A stretch of 64,000 bases of DNA from Phycisphaerales bacterium (GCA_007693785.1 RECY01000038.1:62001-126000), one strand, 5' to 3'; positions 9,438 to 19,996 are shown, numbered from the stretch's first letter. The notes: generated by a model from the letters alone, not told the origin. Numbers and translations: made by a program.

Positions 9438-11003
9438 TTGAGCATCCACTGGCCGATCATCCGGAACCTCGTCACCCGCCCGCGCCACCCGTTCGTTGCC
9501 GACGACCGTCGGACGTACAAAGGGATCGAGATCCTCGTCGCCGCCCTCCACGTCGCGGGGGAGATCGAGCGCAAGAGCGAGTCCAAGACCGTCGGCGTCA
9601 TGCTCCCCTCCAGCGGGGCGTTCCCGATCGCCGCCCTCGCCGGGTGGATGCTGGGCAAGACCGTCGTCCCCCTGAATTTCCTCCTGAAGCAGTCCGAGCT
9701 GCAGTTCGTTATCGACGACTGCGGGTGCGACACGATCGTCTCGGCCGGGCCGATGCTCGACTACCTGGGCTACGAGCCGAAGGTCAAGACCATCATCCGG
9801 ATGGAGGACCTCAACTTCAAGAGTCTGCCCGATCTGCGCTGGCCCGCCCGCTCAAGCGACGACGATCTCGCGGTCCTGCTCTACACCAGCGGCACCAGCG
9901 GGCTGCCCAAGGGCGTGATGCTCACGCACGGCAACCTCAAGGCCAACGTCCGCCAGTGCACGCAGCACATCAACATCGGCCGCGACGAGGTCTTCTTCGG
10001 CGTGCTCCCGCAGTTCCACTCCTTCGGGCTGACCGTCCTGACGCTCCTGCCGCTGATCACGGGCTCGCGCGTGGTCTACGCCGCCAAGTTTGTGCCGCAG
10101 CAGATCATCGCGGGGTTCAAAAAGCACAAGCCGACGGCCTTCATCGCGATCCCCTCGATGTACAACGCCCTGCTCAGCGCCAAGAACACCCAGCCCGAGG
10201 ACTTCGAGAGCCTCCGCTACATCGTCTCCGGCGGCGAGCCGCTCCCGGACGCGGTCTTCGAAAAGTTCCGCGATCGGTTCGGCGTCACGATCAACGAGGG
10301 CTACGGGCTGACCGAGACGGCCCCGGTCACCAACTGGTGCCGCCCGAATGAGACCCGCCAGCACTCCGTCGGCCCGGCCCTCCCCGAGATCGACCAACGC
10401 ATCATCGACCCCGAAACCGGCAGGCCCCAGCCCGTCGGCGGCGAGGGCGAGGTCCAGATGCGCGGGCCCAACATCATGCAGGGCTACTACAACCGCCCCG
10501 ACGAGACCAAGGCCGTCTTTACCGAGGACGGCTACTTCCGCAGCGGCGACATCGGCAAGCTCGACAGCGAGGGCTTCCTCTTTATCACCGGGCGGCTCAA
10601 AGAGATGCTGATCGTGGGGGGAGAGAACGTCTTCCCGCGCGAGATCGAGGAGGCGCTCGTCCGCCACGAGGCTGTCAAGGCGGCCGGCGTGGTCGGCAAG
10701 ACCGACCCCGTCCGCGGCGAACTTCCCGTGGCGTTCATCGAGCTGGAAGACGATGCCCCGGCGGATTTCGACCCCGACTCGCTCAAGGCCTTCTGCCGCG
10801 ACCTCATCGCCGGGTACAAGGTGCCCCGGGAGATCCACGTGCTGGACGCCCTGCCGCGGAACCCGACGGGCAAAATCCTCCGCCGAGAGCTCAAGGCGAT
10901 CGTGGACGGGAAGAAGGACGCCGCGGGTTCGGCGGGCGATAGACACCCGAAATCGGTCGGGTCTGGCGACGCCGACGAGCGGTACGACGTGGACAAGGCC
11001 TGA
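9438..11003 (+). CDS. AMP-dependent acyl-CoA synthetase/ligase
   Basis: About 521 residues from TTG 9438, chosen for the GGGAGG Shine-Dalgarno 7 bases upstream; the frame extends further upstream only through the repeat region. It belongs to the adenylate-forming ANL superfamily and should activate a carboxylic acid, probably a fatty acid, with ATP and CoA. Visible motifs are the P-loop YTSGTSGLPKG, GYGLTETAP, the hinge region YFRSGDIGKLDSEGFLFITG, and the C-terminal catalytic lysine region PRNPTGKILRREL. The N-terminus is short compared with many long-chain acyl-CoA synthetases. The last ~30 residues are polar and probably disordered. Substrate length cannot be read from sequence alone. Confidence 0.88.
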   Translation: MSIHWPIIRNLVTRPRHPFVADDRRTYKGIEILVAALHVAGEIERKSESKTVGVMLPSSGAFPIAALAGWMLGKTVVPLNFLLKQSELQFVIDDCGCDTIVSAGPMLDYLGYEPKVKTIIRMEDLNFKSLPDLRWPARSSDDDLAVLLYTSGTSGLPKGVMLTHGNLKANVRQCTQHINIGRDEVFFGVLPQFHSFGLTVLTLLPLITGSRVVYAAKFVPQQIIAGFKKHKPTAFIAIPSMYNALLSAKNTQPEDFESLRYIVSGGEPLPDAVFEKFRDRFGVTINEGYGLTETAPVTNWCRPNETRQHSVGPALPEIDQRIIDPETGRPQPVGGEGEVQMRGPNIMQGYYNRPDETKAVFTEDGYFRSGDIGKLDSEGFLFITGRLKEMLIVGGENVFPREIEEALVRHEAVKAAGVVGKTDPVRGELPVAFIELEDDAPADFDPDSLKAFCRDLIAGYKVPREIHVLDALPRNPTGKILRRELKAIVDGKKDAAGSAGDRHPKSVGSGDADERYDVDKA

Positions 11004-11075
11004 ACAACGCTCGTTCTGCGCGCGTTCCCGACCGATACACTCCTGAATCACGGACCCCACCCCCGGAGCGCCCCC

Positions 11076-11720
11076 ATGGACCTGTACATCGACACCGCCA
11101 ACCTCGACGAGATCAAGAAAGCCCACGACATGGGCGTCCTCGACGGCGTCACCACCAACCCCAGCCTCATCGCCAAAGAGGGCATCGACTACACCAAACG
11201 CCTCGCCGAGATCTGCGAGGTCGTCCAAGGCCCGGTGAGCGCCGAGGTCATCGCGGTCGACTACGACGGCATGATCAGCGAGGGACGCGACCGGGCGAAG
11301 ATCGCCGAGAACATTGTCGTGAAGCTCCCCTCGACCGTCGCGGGCGTGAAGGCGTGCAAGACGCTGAGCGACGAGGGGATCCGGACGAACCTGACGCTCT
11401 GCTTCCAGCCGCTGCAGGCGCTGATGGTCGCCAAGGCCGGGGCGTTCCTGGTCAGCCCGTTCATCGGGCGTCTGGACGACATCGGGCAGGACGGCATGGA
11501 CCTGATTCAGCAGATCCGCCAGGTCTACGACAACTACGGGTACCCGACGAAGATTCTCGCCGCCAGTATCCGGCACTCGCAGCACCTGCTCGCGTGCGCC
11601 CTGGTCGGGGCCGACGTCGCGACCGTGCCCTACAGCGTCATCGAGGGCATGATGAAGCACCCCCTCACCGACAGCGGCGTCGAAAAATTCGTGAGCGATT
11701 ACAAAAAAGCCTTCGGCTAA
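11076..11720 (+). CDS. transaldolase / fructose-6-phosphate aldolase family protein
   Basis: A 214-residue member of the short transaldolase (TalC/MipB/FSA) class, which forms a Schiff base with a ketose and cleaves or transfers three-carbon units in the cytoplasm. The N-terminus MDLYIDTANLDEIKKA, the TTNPSLI motif at residues 26-32, and the catalytic lysine K83 in ENIVVKLPST are all in place. The motifs NLTLCFQPLQAL, SPFIGRLDDIG and AASIRHSQHL complete the barrel. Whether it acts as true transaldolase or as fructose-6-phosphate aldolase cannot be decided here. Its stop codon region overlaps the convergent RidA-like gene by 4 bases. Confidence 0.92.
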   Translation: MDLYIDTANLDEIKKAHDMGVLDGVTTNPSLIAKEGIDYTKRLAEICEVVQGPVSAEVIAVDYDGMISEGRDRAKIAENIVVKLPSTVAGVKACKTLSDEGIRTNLTLCFQPLQALMVAKAGAFLVSPFIGRLDDIGQDGMDLIQQIRQVYDNYGYPTKILAASIRHSQHLLACALVGADVATVPYSVIEGMMKHPLTDSGVEKFVSDYKKAFG

Positions 11721-12268
11721 ATCCCCCTCCGCCCGAGTCCCTCGTCCCTATTGCCTAGCGCCTCGTCATCCCCGATCTCAAACACAAACTCCACCTCCAC
11801 CGGCACCCCCAGCGGCAGGCTGCTCGCGCCCACGGCCGCCCGGGCGTGCCGACCTGATTCGCCGAAGATTTCGAGCATCAGGTCGCTCGCGCCGTTGATG
11901 ACCCCCGGGTGCCCGGTGAATTCCGGCGTCGCGGCCACGAACCCCCCGAGGCGGATCACCCCCCGGATCCGGTCCAGCGACCCCACGCCCGCTTTGACGG
12001 CCGCCAGTGCGTTGATCGCGCACAGGCGAGCCAGTTCCTTCGCCCGCTCCGATGAAACATCCGTCGGCACTATTCCTGTTTCGACAGGCTTCCCGCCCAC
12101 GACCGGGATCTGCCCGCTCACGAACGCGAGGTTCCCGACCACCCGCACGGGGACATAGCTCGCCACCGGTTTCGGGGCTTCTGGCAGCTTGATGCCCAGC
12201 TCTTGGAGACGATTTTCCACGTGGTGGGGAAGATTTTCAGGGTTTTCTTTGGCGTGAACTGTGGGCAT
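11717..12268 (-). CDS. RidA/YjgF-family protein
   Basis: A 183-residue protein of the RidA family, whose best-known members hydrolyse reactive enamine/imine intermediates from PLP enzymes. Family features are NLAFVSGQIPVVGGK, ALAAVKAGVGSLDRI and the C-terminal region VGASSLPLGVPVEVEFVFEI; the family arginine near the C-terminus is not at its usual place (the segment reads ARAAVGASSLPLG), so activity may differ. It is longer than the ~128 residues of the archetype, with an extra ~40 residues at the N-terminus and ~18 polar residues at the C-terminus, matching the longer RidA subgroup. Converges with the aldolase gene, overlapping by 4 bases. Confidence 0.88.
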   Translation of the reverse strand: MPTVHAKENPENLPHHVENRLQELGIKLPEAPKPVASYVPVRVVGNLAFVSGQIPVVGGKPVETGIVPTDVSSERAKELARLCAINALAAVKAGVGSLDRIRGVIRLGGFVAATPEFTGHPGVINGASDLMLEIFGESGRHARAAVGASSLPLGVPVEVEFVFEIGDDEALGNRDEGLGRRGI

Positions 12269-12316
12269 GGGGCGTTCTCTCCCGGGTGTTCGGGGCTTTT
12301 CGGGAACCGACTCGCC

Positions 12317-12344
12317 TTGACCGGCGGATCGTTGTGTGTACTTT
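12317..12344 (+). promoter_or_regulatory. possible sigma-70-type promoter upstream of the prepilin gene
   Basis: TTGACC (12317-12322) and TACTTT (12339-12344) are 16 bases apart. If used, the transcript would begin near 12350 and carry a ~270-base structured leader before the prepilin gene. Pattern match only. Confidence 0.4.
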
Positions 12345-12349
12345 ACTGC

Positions 12350-12437
12350 AGCCTGCGCAGGCTTGGGTGAGCGGGCGGAGCCCGTATGTTAAGCCAATGC
12401 CCTGATCGGCGGCCGCAAGCCGCCACCTGATTTCAGG
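12350..12437 (+). repeat. cluster of four palindromes in the 354-base gap before the prepilin gene
   Basis: The gap 12269-12622 has no gene I can support. It holds the perfect palindrome AGCCTGC/GCAGGCT (12350-12363), GCGGGC-GGA-GCCCGT (12371-12385), GGCGGC-CGCAA-GCCGCC (12408-12424) followed by ACC, and CCTGA-TT-T-CAGG-type stem (12426-12437). The third has the same stem-then-CCACC layout as the other intergenic repeats of this window. No T-tract follows, so these are not typical terminators. Confidence 0.55.
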
Positions 12438-12622
12438 GGTTCTCCGCTCACCGACATCCCGACGCCGACCCGCCCGCGTGCGACCACGCGCGGGACCCGT
12501 CGGCGGCTCCCCGGTCGATGCGTCGCCCGGGTGATGATCCGAGATGGGCGTGTGCCCGTCCGGCGGTGTCGAATATTTTGCCGAGGCGTGGTCAGCCGCG
12601 GCACAGTTTGGAGAACTGACTC

Positions 12623-13672
<1,050 letters not shown>

Positions 13673-13712
13673 TTCGCTTCCTGAAAGTTGGATCGAAGCA
13701 TCTATACAAAGT

Positions 13713-13746
13713 AAGCCGGGCGACCCTTGCGGGTCGCCCGGCTTTT
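13713..13746 (+). terminator. rho-independent terminator after the prepilin gene
   Basis: AAGCCGGGCGACCC (13713-13726) pairs with GGGTCGCCCGGCTT (13731-13744) around a TTGC loop, followed by TTT. It lies about 40 bases past the prepilin stop codon. Confidence 0.9.
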
Positions 13747-13815
13747 TCGTTTGCTTGAGGCGTTTCGGCCCTCACCGCTGTCTCCGATGACGCGTCGTCG
13801 GGGCGGGGAGCGTGC

Positions 13816-15939
13816 TCACCCGGCTCGGAGGTTTCGCAGGAAGGCGCGGTACGCCTCCTGGCGTTCCTGCACGAGGCGTTCGGCCTCGCGTTGCTCCTCG
13901 TGGAGTGTTTCCAGGCGGTTCTCCTGCTCGCTCAGGCGCGTCAGGTAGCGGGCGTGGAGCTCGCTCTGGCGGTCCACGACGCGGAGGTTCTCGCGCAGGC
14001 GTGACTGGTCGCCCTCGATCGAGCTCCGCTCCTGAGCGAGGCGGTGGACCTGCGTCTCGGCATCGGCGACCGCCGCCCGCAGTCGGGCCGCCTCTTGAAG
14101 CTTCTCGAGCACTTCCTGGGGCATCCGATCCTGCTGGAAGCGGGCGATGAGGTTAGCCGGGTTTGTATCGAGGATCGTAAACCGTTGGGCCTCGCTGCGT
14201 TCAAACGTGACCCGGAGCCGCTGTTCCGCGCCCGGCTCGATCGTCAGCTCGTAGCGGTTGAGGGCGGCGTTCACGCGTTCGGTCGGGTCCGGGCCTTCGA
14301 CCTGTGACCAGCCGTTGTGGACGGGATGCTCGACGATCATGGTCCGGGGGCGTTGCTCATCGGTGTTGCGGAAGGTGTAGGTCGTGGTGCTCCGGGTGAC
14401 GGTGGAGCGGATGAGGACGCCGTCCACGATGCTGATCCGCTCGACGCGGTTCTCGCCCCGGTCCTCGACGCTCGCCCGGACCGCCAGGTCGCCCGCGTAG
14501 CTCAGCAGGCGGTCGCTCCCCCGCGGCGTATGGTCGATGATCGCGTCGCCCGAGTAGGCCGGGCCGTCGAAGACGCTGATCGGCCCGGGCATCAGGTCGA
14601 GCCCGGCCGAGTTGGTCAGCTCCACGCCGCGCATCGGGTGCGGGGTGCGCTCCTGCCCGCTGTAGATGCTGACGCGCCGCCCCTCGATCGCGCTGGTCAG
14701 GATCGGCACCATCGCCGACTGCTGACGCTCGATCGTGATCGGCTCGTCCAGCGTGAACAGGAAGACTTCGCCGACCTCGCCGCCGGTCGCCTGCGTACCG
14801 GGGGCGTAGGCGGCCATATCGTCGGCAGAAACGCTTCTTCGCGGCATAGAGGCCGCGGCACCGGGGGCGGCATCCATCAGCCTCCGCTCACGCATCTGTC
14901 GCATGTCACCCGATGATTCGTCCGTTGCAAACCGCGACACACCCGCCGCATACGACTTCGGGCGCAGCATCGCGGCCGCCGGCACCGGCAGCAGCGGACG
15001 CTCGACATACAGCGGCTCGTACAGGTCCATCCGGAAGCCCACCGGGCTGCCCGAGACCAAGCTGAGGCGCACGTCGCGCCAGTCGTCGTCGGTCGTGTTC
15101 TCCACGATCGCCCAGCCCTGCAGCGTCGGCTGCCCGCCCTCGCTCGCGTCCGGCAGGATGAGCCGGTAGCTGGTCTTCCACACCGGGCTCTCGTGGACGT
15201 ACCCGATGAACACGTCCCGCGCGCCCCGGCCCTGGAAATCGACGTCCACGCTCCGAATCCGGTCGGCCCGGTTGCTCGCGAGGGCCGCCAGCGCCCGGTC
15301 CAGTTCGGCCTTCAGCGCCTCATCCAGGATCTCGAACGTCCGCACCTGCTCAAGGGGGAGTGAGCGGAGCCCCGTCCCGGTCAGCACGTTGACGTAGTCG
15401 GCCAGGACGGACTGCCCGCCCTGCACGGCTTGTCGTCGTTCCTCGGTGCCGAGGATCGTGCCGGTCAGGTCCCCGTCCGGGACGCCGAGGCGGACGCGGG
15501 CGCCGCGGATCTGATCCAGGATCTCCTTGAGCCGCGGGGAGTTCGACAGGTCGATCGCGAAGCTCCCGAGGCGGCGCTCCAGCGGCTCGTTCGACGCGTA
15601 GCTCACGCCCCCCACACGCCCGCCCGAGCGGTCCAGCACGATCATGCTCTTGAGAATGTCGTTGACCTGCTCGGCGTCGAACCGAAGGCGGACCGTCGCG
15701 TCCCCGTCGATCGTGCCCTGACGCTCGAAATAGCCCACGCCGGAGCGGTAGAGCGTGATGCCCGTGACGGGGAGGCTCGCGTCGCGGTCCTGGAGGGCGG
15801 CCGCGGGCGAGACGACGATCGCCAGCCCGGCCGACACGACCAGCAGCAGCGGGTGGGTGACGCCCCGCCTTCGGGACGCCCGCGGACGCCTCGGCGTCAT
15901 CGCGTTTGAGTTGGATTCGGTTTGCTGGGATCGCATCAT
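13816..15939 (-). CDS. DUF4139 domain-containing secreted protein
   Basis: About 707 residues from ATG 15939; ATG 15936 is an alternative and both follow an AGGAG. After a basic start (PRRPRASRRRG) comes a hydrophobic signal segment VTHPLLLVVSAGLAIVVSP ending near AALQ, so it is probably exported. The middle matches the DUF4139/mucoidy-inhibitor-A-like group: GITLYRSGVGYFERQG near the start, SPVWKTSYRLIL, GWAIVENTTDDDWRDVRLSL and TTTYTFRNTDEQRPRTMIVE. The last ~130 residues are a charged coiled coil (QEVLEKLQEAARL ... EREAYRAFLRNLRAG-like). Function of the family is unknown. It is divergent from the YdiJ-like gene with a 160-base gap. Confidence 0.85.
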   Translation of the reverse strand: MMRSQQTESNSNAMTPRRPRASRRRGVTHPLLLVVSAGLAIVVSPAAALQDRDASLPVTGITLYRSGVGYFERQGTIDGDATVRLRFDAEQVNDILKSMIVLDRSGGRVGGVSYASNEPLERRLGSFAIDLSNSPRLKEILDQIRGARVRLGVPDGDLTGTILGTEERRQAVQGGQSVLADYVNVLTGTGLRSLPLEQVRTFEILDEALKAELDRALAALASNRADRIRSVDVDFQGRGARDVFIGYVHESPVWKTSYRLILPDASEGGQPTLQGWAIVENTTDDDWRDVRLSLVSGSPVGFRMDLYEPLYVERPLLPVPAAAMLRPKSYAAGVSRFATDESSGDMRQMRERRLMDAAPGAAASMPRRSVSADDMAAYAPGTQATGGEVGEVFLFTLDEPITIERQQSAMVPILTSAIEGRRVSIYSGQERTPHPMRGVELTNSAGLDLMPGPISVFDGPAYSGDAIIDHTPRGSDRLLSYAGDLAVRASVEDRGENRVERISIVDGVLIRSTVTRSTTTYTFRNTDEQRPRTMIVEHPVHNGWSQVEGPDPTERVNAALNRYELTIEPGAEQRLRVTFERSEAQRFTILDTNPANLIARFQQDRMPQEVLEKLQEAARLRAAVADAETQVHRLAQERSSIEGDQSRLRENLRVVDRQSELHARYLTRLSEQENRLETLHEEQREAERLVQERQEAYRAFLRNLRAG

Positions 15940-16101
15940 GTGGCTCCTTCGGTTCAAGCCGCCCACGGGTCCGTCCACGGGCCCATCCGGCGTCACTGTA
16001 TCGAAAGATGCACGAGTTCCCGGCCCGTTCCCGCATGGGAGAGAGGTGTGACACGCCCGTGACCGAGTCGGCCGGCGAACCCGCCCCGCTAGCATCTGTC
16101 G

Positions 16102-19100
16102 ATGAACCTGCACGTCCTGAAGCCGAACCGCACGCCGCCCGGGCAACACGAGCATGACACGGGGTTTGACCGGGAGGAATCCGCCCGGTCGCTGGCGGCG
16201 GCCGTCGAGGGAGACGTGCGTTTCGGGCTGCACGACCGGCTGCTGTACGCGACGGACGCGTCGATCTATCAGGTGGAGCCGCTGGGCGTGGTGGTGCCGG
16301 CGTCGCTGGAGGACGCGGTGCGGGCGGTGCGGTTCTGCGCGGGGCGTGGCTTGCCGATCCTGCCGCGGGGCGGGGGGACGAGCCTCGCGGGGCAGTGCGT
16401 GAATCGTGCGGTGGTGCTGGACCTGAGCAGCCGCTGCACGTCGCTGGTGCATCTTGACGAGGGCAAGGGGACGTGCCGCGTCGAGGCGGGGATCACGATC
16501 GATGATCTGAACGACCGGCTCGCCGGGACGGGGCTCTATTTCGCGCCGGACCCTTCGACGACGCGTCAGGCGACGGTCGCGGGGTGCATCGGCAACAACG
16601 CGGCCGGGATGCACTCGGTGCTCTACGGGCGCACGAGCGAGAGCGTGCTGGGCATCGACGCGTGCCTCGCCACCGGTGAGCGGGTGGTGCTCGAGCACGG
16701 GGCGGCGCTGCGCGATCCGAACGCAGCACGCCTCACGGAGCGCGTCGCCGAGATCGTGCGTGCGCACGCGGGGCTGATCCGCGAGCGGTTCCCGAAAACG
16801 AAACGCCGCTCGGCGGGGTATCAGCTTGATGTGATGCTCGATCAGCTCGAGGCCGGCGGCGGCGACCTTGGGGAGATGAACCTCGCGCCGCTGCTCTGCG
16901 GCTCCGAGGGCACGCTCGCGGTCACGCTGGGGGCGGAGCTGAAGCTGCACCCGGTGCCGCGGCACAAGGGGATGGCGGTCGTGAGCTTCGCGGAGCTGGA
17001 CGACGCGATCGCGGCGGTGATGCCGCTGCTGGAGACGAGGCCCGCGGCGATCGAGCTGCTGGACGACCTGATCGTGGACCTTGCGCGGAAAAACCCGCAG
17101 CAGAAGCGGAACGTGGAGGTGCTGCCGAAGCCCGAGGGCGGGCGAGCGGTGCGCGCGGTGCTCTATGTCGAGTACTTCGGCATGGACGAAGAAGAGGTCG
17201 CCGCGGCGCTCGATCGCGTGCGCGAGATGTTTGCGCCCGGACAGGTGGACGTGCACACGGACGCGCGGACGATGGCGGCGGCGTGGGCGCTGCGGAAGGC
17301 GGGGGAGCCGCTGTTGCACGCGATCCCGGGGAGCCGCAAGCCGCTGGGGTTTGTGGAGGACAACGCGGTCCCGCCGGAGCGGCTGCGCGAGTTTGTGCGC
17401 GGGTTCCGGGAGATCGTGTCGGACGCGGGGACGATCGCGAGCTTTTATGCGCACGCGTCGGTCGGCGTGCTGCACGTGCGCCCGCTGCTGGACCTGCGCG
17501 ACCCGGCGGACGAGGCGAAGATGCACGAGATCGCCGAGCGGGCGGCGGCGCTCGCGAAAAGCCTCGGCGGCGTGATGAGCGGGGAGCACGGGGACGGGCG
17601 GGCGCGCGGGCCGTTGGTGGATGACTATTTCGGGCCGGAGCTGGTCGAGGCGTTCCGCCAGGTCAAGGCGGCGTTCGACCCGCGGCACCTGCTGAACCCC
17701 GGGAACATCGTCGAGCCGGGACCGATCGAGTCGATCAGCGCGAACACACGCGTGCGCCCGGGCGGGCGGGACGCGCGGATCCCCGAGGCGGAGACGTATT
17801 TCGACTACAGCGACCAGACGGACTTTGCGCACGCGGTGGAGATGTGCAACGGCGCGGGCGTCTGCCGCAAGAAGACCGGCGGCGTCATGTGCCCGAGCTA
17901 CATGGGCACGCTCGACGAGCGTCACTCGACGCGCGGCCGCGGCAACGCGCTGCGCCTCGCGATCAGCGGGCAGATGGGCTTGCACGACCGCGACGGCTCG
18001 CCCAGGGCGAAGTGGGACGACCCCGGCACGATCGAGACGCTCGACCTCTGCCTGAGCTGCAAGGCGTGCAAGAGCGAGTGCCCGAGCAACGTGGATATCG
18101 CGCGGCTCAAGGCCGAGTACACGGCTCAGCGGTACAGGAGCACCGGGCGTGTCCCGCTTCGTGCGCGCGTGTTCGGTCATGTGCACACGCTGAACAGGCT
18201 CGGCAGCCGGACGCCGGGGGTGGCGAACGCAATGAACGGGACGGGGCTGGCGAAGTGGGCGGCCCGGAAGCTCCTCGGCGTGGATGCGCGCCGCTCGATC
18301 CCCTCGTTCGCGAAGTCGCTCCGGAAGCAGTGGCCGAGTGAGCCGGCGTTTGCGCTGCCGGCGGATGCGCCGTGTGTGGTGCTTCTGGTCGACACGTTCA
18401 CGATGCACAACGAGCCGTCGATCGGCTTGGCGGCCAAGCGTCTGTTGGAAGCGTTCGGCTACCGCGTCGAGCCGTTCTGGGGGACCGACTTCGGGCGCGC
18501 GCTCATCTCGACGGGGCTGCTGCGCGAGGCGATCGACGACGCCGATCGGCTGCTGGATCGTCTTTCGCCGTTGATCGATGATGCGACGGTCGCGGGGTTT
18601 GTGATGCTGGAGCCGAGCTGCTTGTCGTCGGTGGTCGACGACTGGCTGCTGCTGAAGTGCCGGACGCCGATCGAGCGGCGCCGGGCGCTCGCCTCGCGGT
18701 CTTCGATGGTCGAGCGGTTCTTGGCAGATCGCTGGGAGGTCGCGCCGCGTCGCCCGTCGTTCGCGCCGCTCGCGGGGGACGTGGTGCTGCATGGGCATTG
18801 CCATCAGAAAGCGTTGTGGGGCGCGGACAGCTCGGCGAAGCTGCTGCGGCTCGCGTTCGGCGAGAGCCGCGTGCGCTCGCTGGACACGACGTGCTGCGGC
18901 ATGGCCGGGAGCTTCGGGTACGCGGCGAAGCGGTACGAACTGTCGATGCGGATCGGCGAGCTGAGCCTGTTCCCGAGCGTGCGTGAGGCTGCGAAAGGGG
19001 ACGTGATCGTCGCGCCCGGCACGAGCTGCCGCCACCAGATCGCGGACGGCACGGGCCGCGGGGCGGTGCACCCGGTGGAACTTTTGGCGGGGCGGATCGA

Positions 19101-19110
19101 ACCGGGGTGA
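16102..19110 (+). CDS. FAD-binding and 4Fe-4S oxidoreductase, YdiJ-like (D-2-hydroxyacid dehydrogenase)
   Basis: A 1002-residue fusion of a GlcD-type FAD-linked dehydrogenase with a GlpC-type iron-sulfur/CCG module, the layout and size of E. coli YdiJ (D-2-hydroxyglutarate dehydrogenase). The FAD-binding motif PRGGGTSLAGQCVN lies near residue 92, with IGNNAAGMHS at ~170. The FAD-oxidase C-terminal domain ends near residue 540 (GEHGDGRARGPLV). Two 4Fe-4S clusters are set by CNGAGVCRK...MCPSYMGT and CLSCKACKSECP, followed by Cys-rich motifs CCGMAGSFGYA and GTSCRHQI. It probably passes electrons from a D-2-hydroxyacid to the quinone pool; the exact substrate is inferred. Confidence 0.9.
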   Translation: MNLHVLKPNRTPPGQHEHDTGFDREESARSLAAAVEGDVRFGLHDRLLYATDASIYQVEPLGVVVPASLEDAVRAVRFCAGRGLPILPRGGGTSLAGQCVNRAVVLDLSSRCTSLVHLDEGKGTCRVEAGITIDDLNDRLAGTGLYFAPDPSTTRQATVAGCIGNNAAGMHSVLYGRTSESVLGIDACLATGERVVLEHGAALRDPNAARLTERVAEIVRAHAGLIRERFPKTKRRSAGYQLDVMLDQLEAGGGDLGEMNLAPLLCGSEGTLAVTLGAELKLHPVPRHKGMAVVSFAELDDAIAAVMPLLETRPAAIELLDDLIVDLARKNPQQKRNVEVLPKPEGGRAVRAVLYVEYFGMDEEEVAAALDRVREMFAPGQVDVHTDARTMAAAWALRKAGEPLLHAIPGSRKPLGFVEDNAVPPERLREFVRGFREIVSDAGTIASFYAHASVGVLHVRPLLDLRDPADEAKMHEIAERAAALAKSLGGVMSGEHGDGRARGPLVDDYFGPELVEAFRQVKAAFDPRHLLNPGNIVEPGPIESISANTRVRPGGRDARIPEAETYFDYSDQTDFAHAVEMCNGAGVCRKKTGGVMCPSYMGTLDERHSTRGRGNALRLAISGQMGLHDRDGSPRAKWDDPGTIETLDLCLSCKACKSECPSNVDIARLKAEYTAQRYRSTGRVPLRARVFGHVHTLNRLGSRTPGVANAMNGTGLAKWAARKLLGVDARRSIPSFAKSLRKQWPSEPAFALPADAPCVVLLVDTFTMHNEPSIGLAAKRLLEAFGYRVEPFWGTDFGRALISTGLLREAIDDADRLLDRLSPLIDDATVAGFVMLEPSCLSSVVDDWLLLKCRTPIERRRALASRSSMVERFLADRWEVAPRRPSFAPLAGDVVLHGHCHQKALWGADSSAKLLRLAFGESRVRSLDTTCCGMAGSFGYAAKRYELSMRIGELSLFPSVREAAKGDVIVAPGTSCRHQIADGTGRGAVHPVELLAGRIEPG

Positions 19111-19113
19111 GTG

Positions 19114-19902
19114 ATGCGTGAGAAACTTCGTCAAGCACGCAAGATATTCGTTTGGGGGTTCGGCGGGATGCTGGCCGCGGTGCTGCTGTGGCCTTTCGTT
19201 TATCGAGCGGGTGAGTGGTTGGATGGGCTTAAAGCGAAGGCGAGTGGTCCGGGTGCTGTATATGACTCTGCGATCTTGATTTCCATTCATGACGGAAATC
19301 GGACGAGTTGGATCAAGTATGCGACGGAAGGCTGGGATCCCATTCGGCCTCCCGATGTTCCGGAGCCGGATCAAGACGCCTTTTACTGCTATCTCAGTCA
19401 CGGAGACCGCGTCGAAACCAAGGCATGGTTTACGTTCCGTCACCGTCGCATGTGGACAAAGCCCGTATGGTGGTATTCGAAAGACGCGGAACGATGGATC
19501 TCGCTGATCGCTTCGGCGTACGACCCGTCGCTGCTGCCGACTGATGGGCATCTTCGGCTTTGGCTGGATGCGCTCGATCGGCACGCTGTGAGGTATGCAC
19601 TTCATCGACATGAACGGGACTGGTCGGATAATTCGTCGCGGATGACTTCGATGAACGGGCCATGGTACGCCGATCGTGTGGGCATTCGCTTCCGACAAGA
19701 ACTGCTTCTGCCGGTGCTTACGACCGGTGCTCTGCTTGGGATTTTTGCTCCGATCGCGACGGGCTACGGCGTTCGTGGGTGGCGATGGATGAAGGTTCGA
19801 TTCGTGCCGCAGGGTTGCTGCGTGGGGTGCGGGTATCGGCTTGGGGGCTTGCACGTTGGTGCGCCGTGCCCGGAGTGCGGGAGGGCGCAAGAGGTCGGCT
19901 GA
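19114..19902 (+). CDS. two-pass membrane protein with C-terminal zinc ribbon
   Basis: About 262 residues from ATG 19114 (a GTG at 19111 directly abuts the preceding stop). A membrane helix near residues 11-30 (IFVWGFGGMLAAVLLWPFVY) is followed by a Trp-rich presumably periplasmic domain to about residue 195, a second helix (LLLPVLTTGALLGIFAPIA) and a cytoplasmic tail with a zinc ribbon: C-C-V-G-C-G-Y-R-L then C-P-E-C-G. GC content is somewhat lower than in neighbours. The zinc ribbon is shared with other membrane proteins of this window (21458, 52800). Function unknown; probably co-transcribed with the dehydrogenase. Confidence 0.75.
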   Translation: MREKLRQARKIFVWGFGGMLAAVLLWPFVYRAGEWLDGLKAKASGPGAVYDSAILISIHDGNRTSWIKYATEGWDPIRPPDVPEPDQDAFYCYLSHGDRVETKAWFTFRHRRMWTKPVWWYSKDAERWISLIASAYDPSLLPTDGHLRLWLDALDRHAVRYALHRHERDWSDNSSRMTSMNGPWYADRVGIRFRQELLLPVLTTGALLGIFAPIATGYGVRGWRWMKVRFVPQGCCVGCGYRLGGLHVGAPCPECGRAQEVG

Positions 19903-19949
19903 GGTGTTGGGATGTTCTGTAAATTCTGAGCCGGGGAGCGTTGGAGAAA

Positions 19950-19971
19950 CGGGCGGGACGCCCGTGCCACG
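19950..19971 (+). repeat. palindrome-GCCAC intergenic repeat
   Basis: ACGGGC (19950-19955), loop GGGAC, GCCCGT (19961-19966), then GCCAC. A near copy stands at 63162-63183, also at the 3' side of two genes that converge on it. Confidence 0.7.
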
Positions 19972-19996
19972 AGGGAGGGTCGGTTGGGCGAGCTGT

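Noticed and set aside
16040-19890. Very long minus-strand open frame opposite the YdiJ-like gene, running into the DUF4139 gene
   Set aside because: Codon-bias shadow of the + strand gene; the real DUF4139 protein begins at 15939 with a Shine-Dalgarno and signal peptide.
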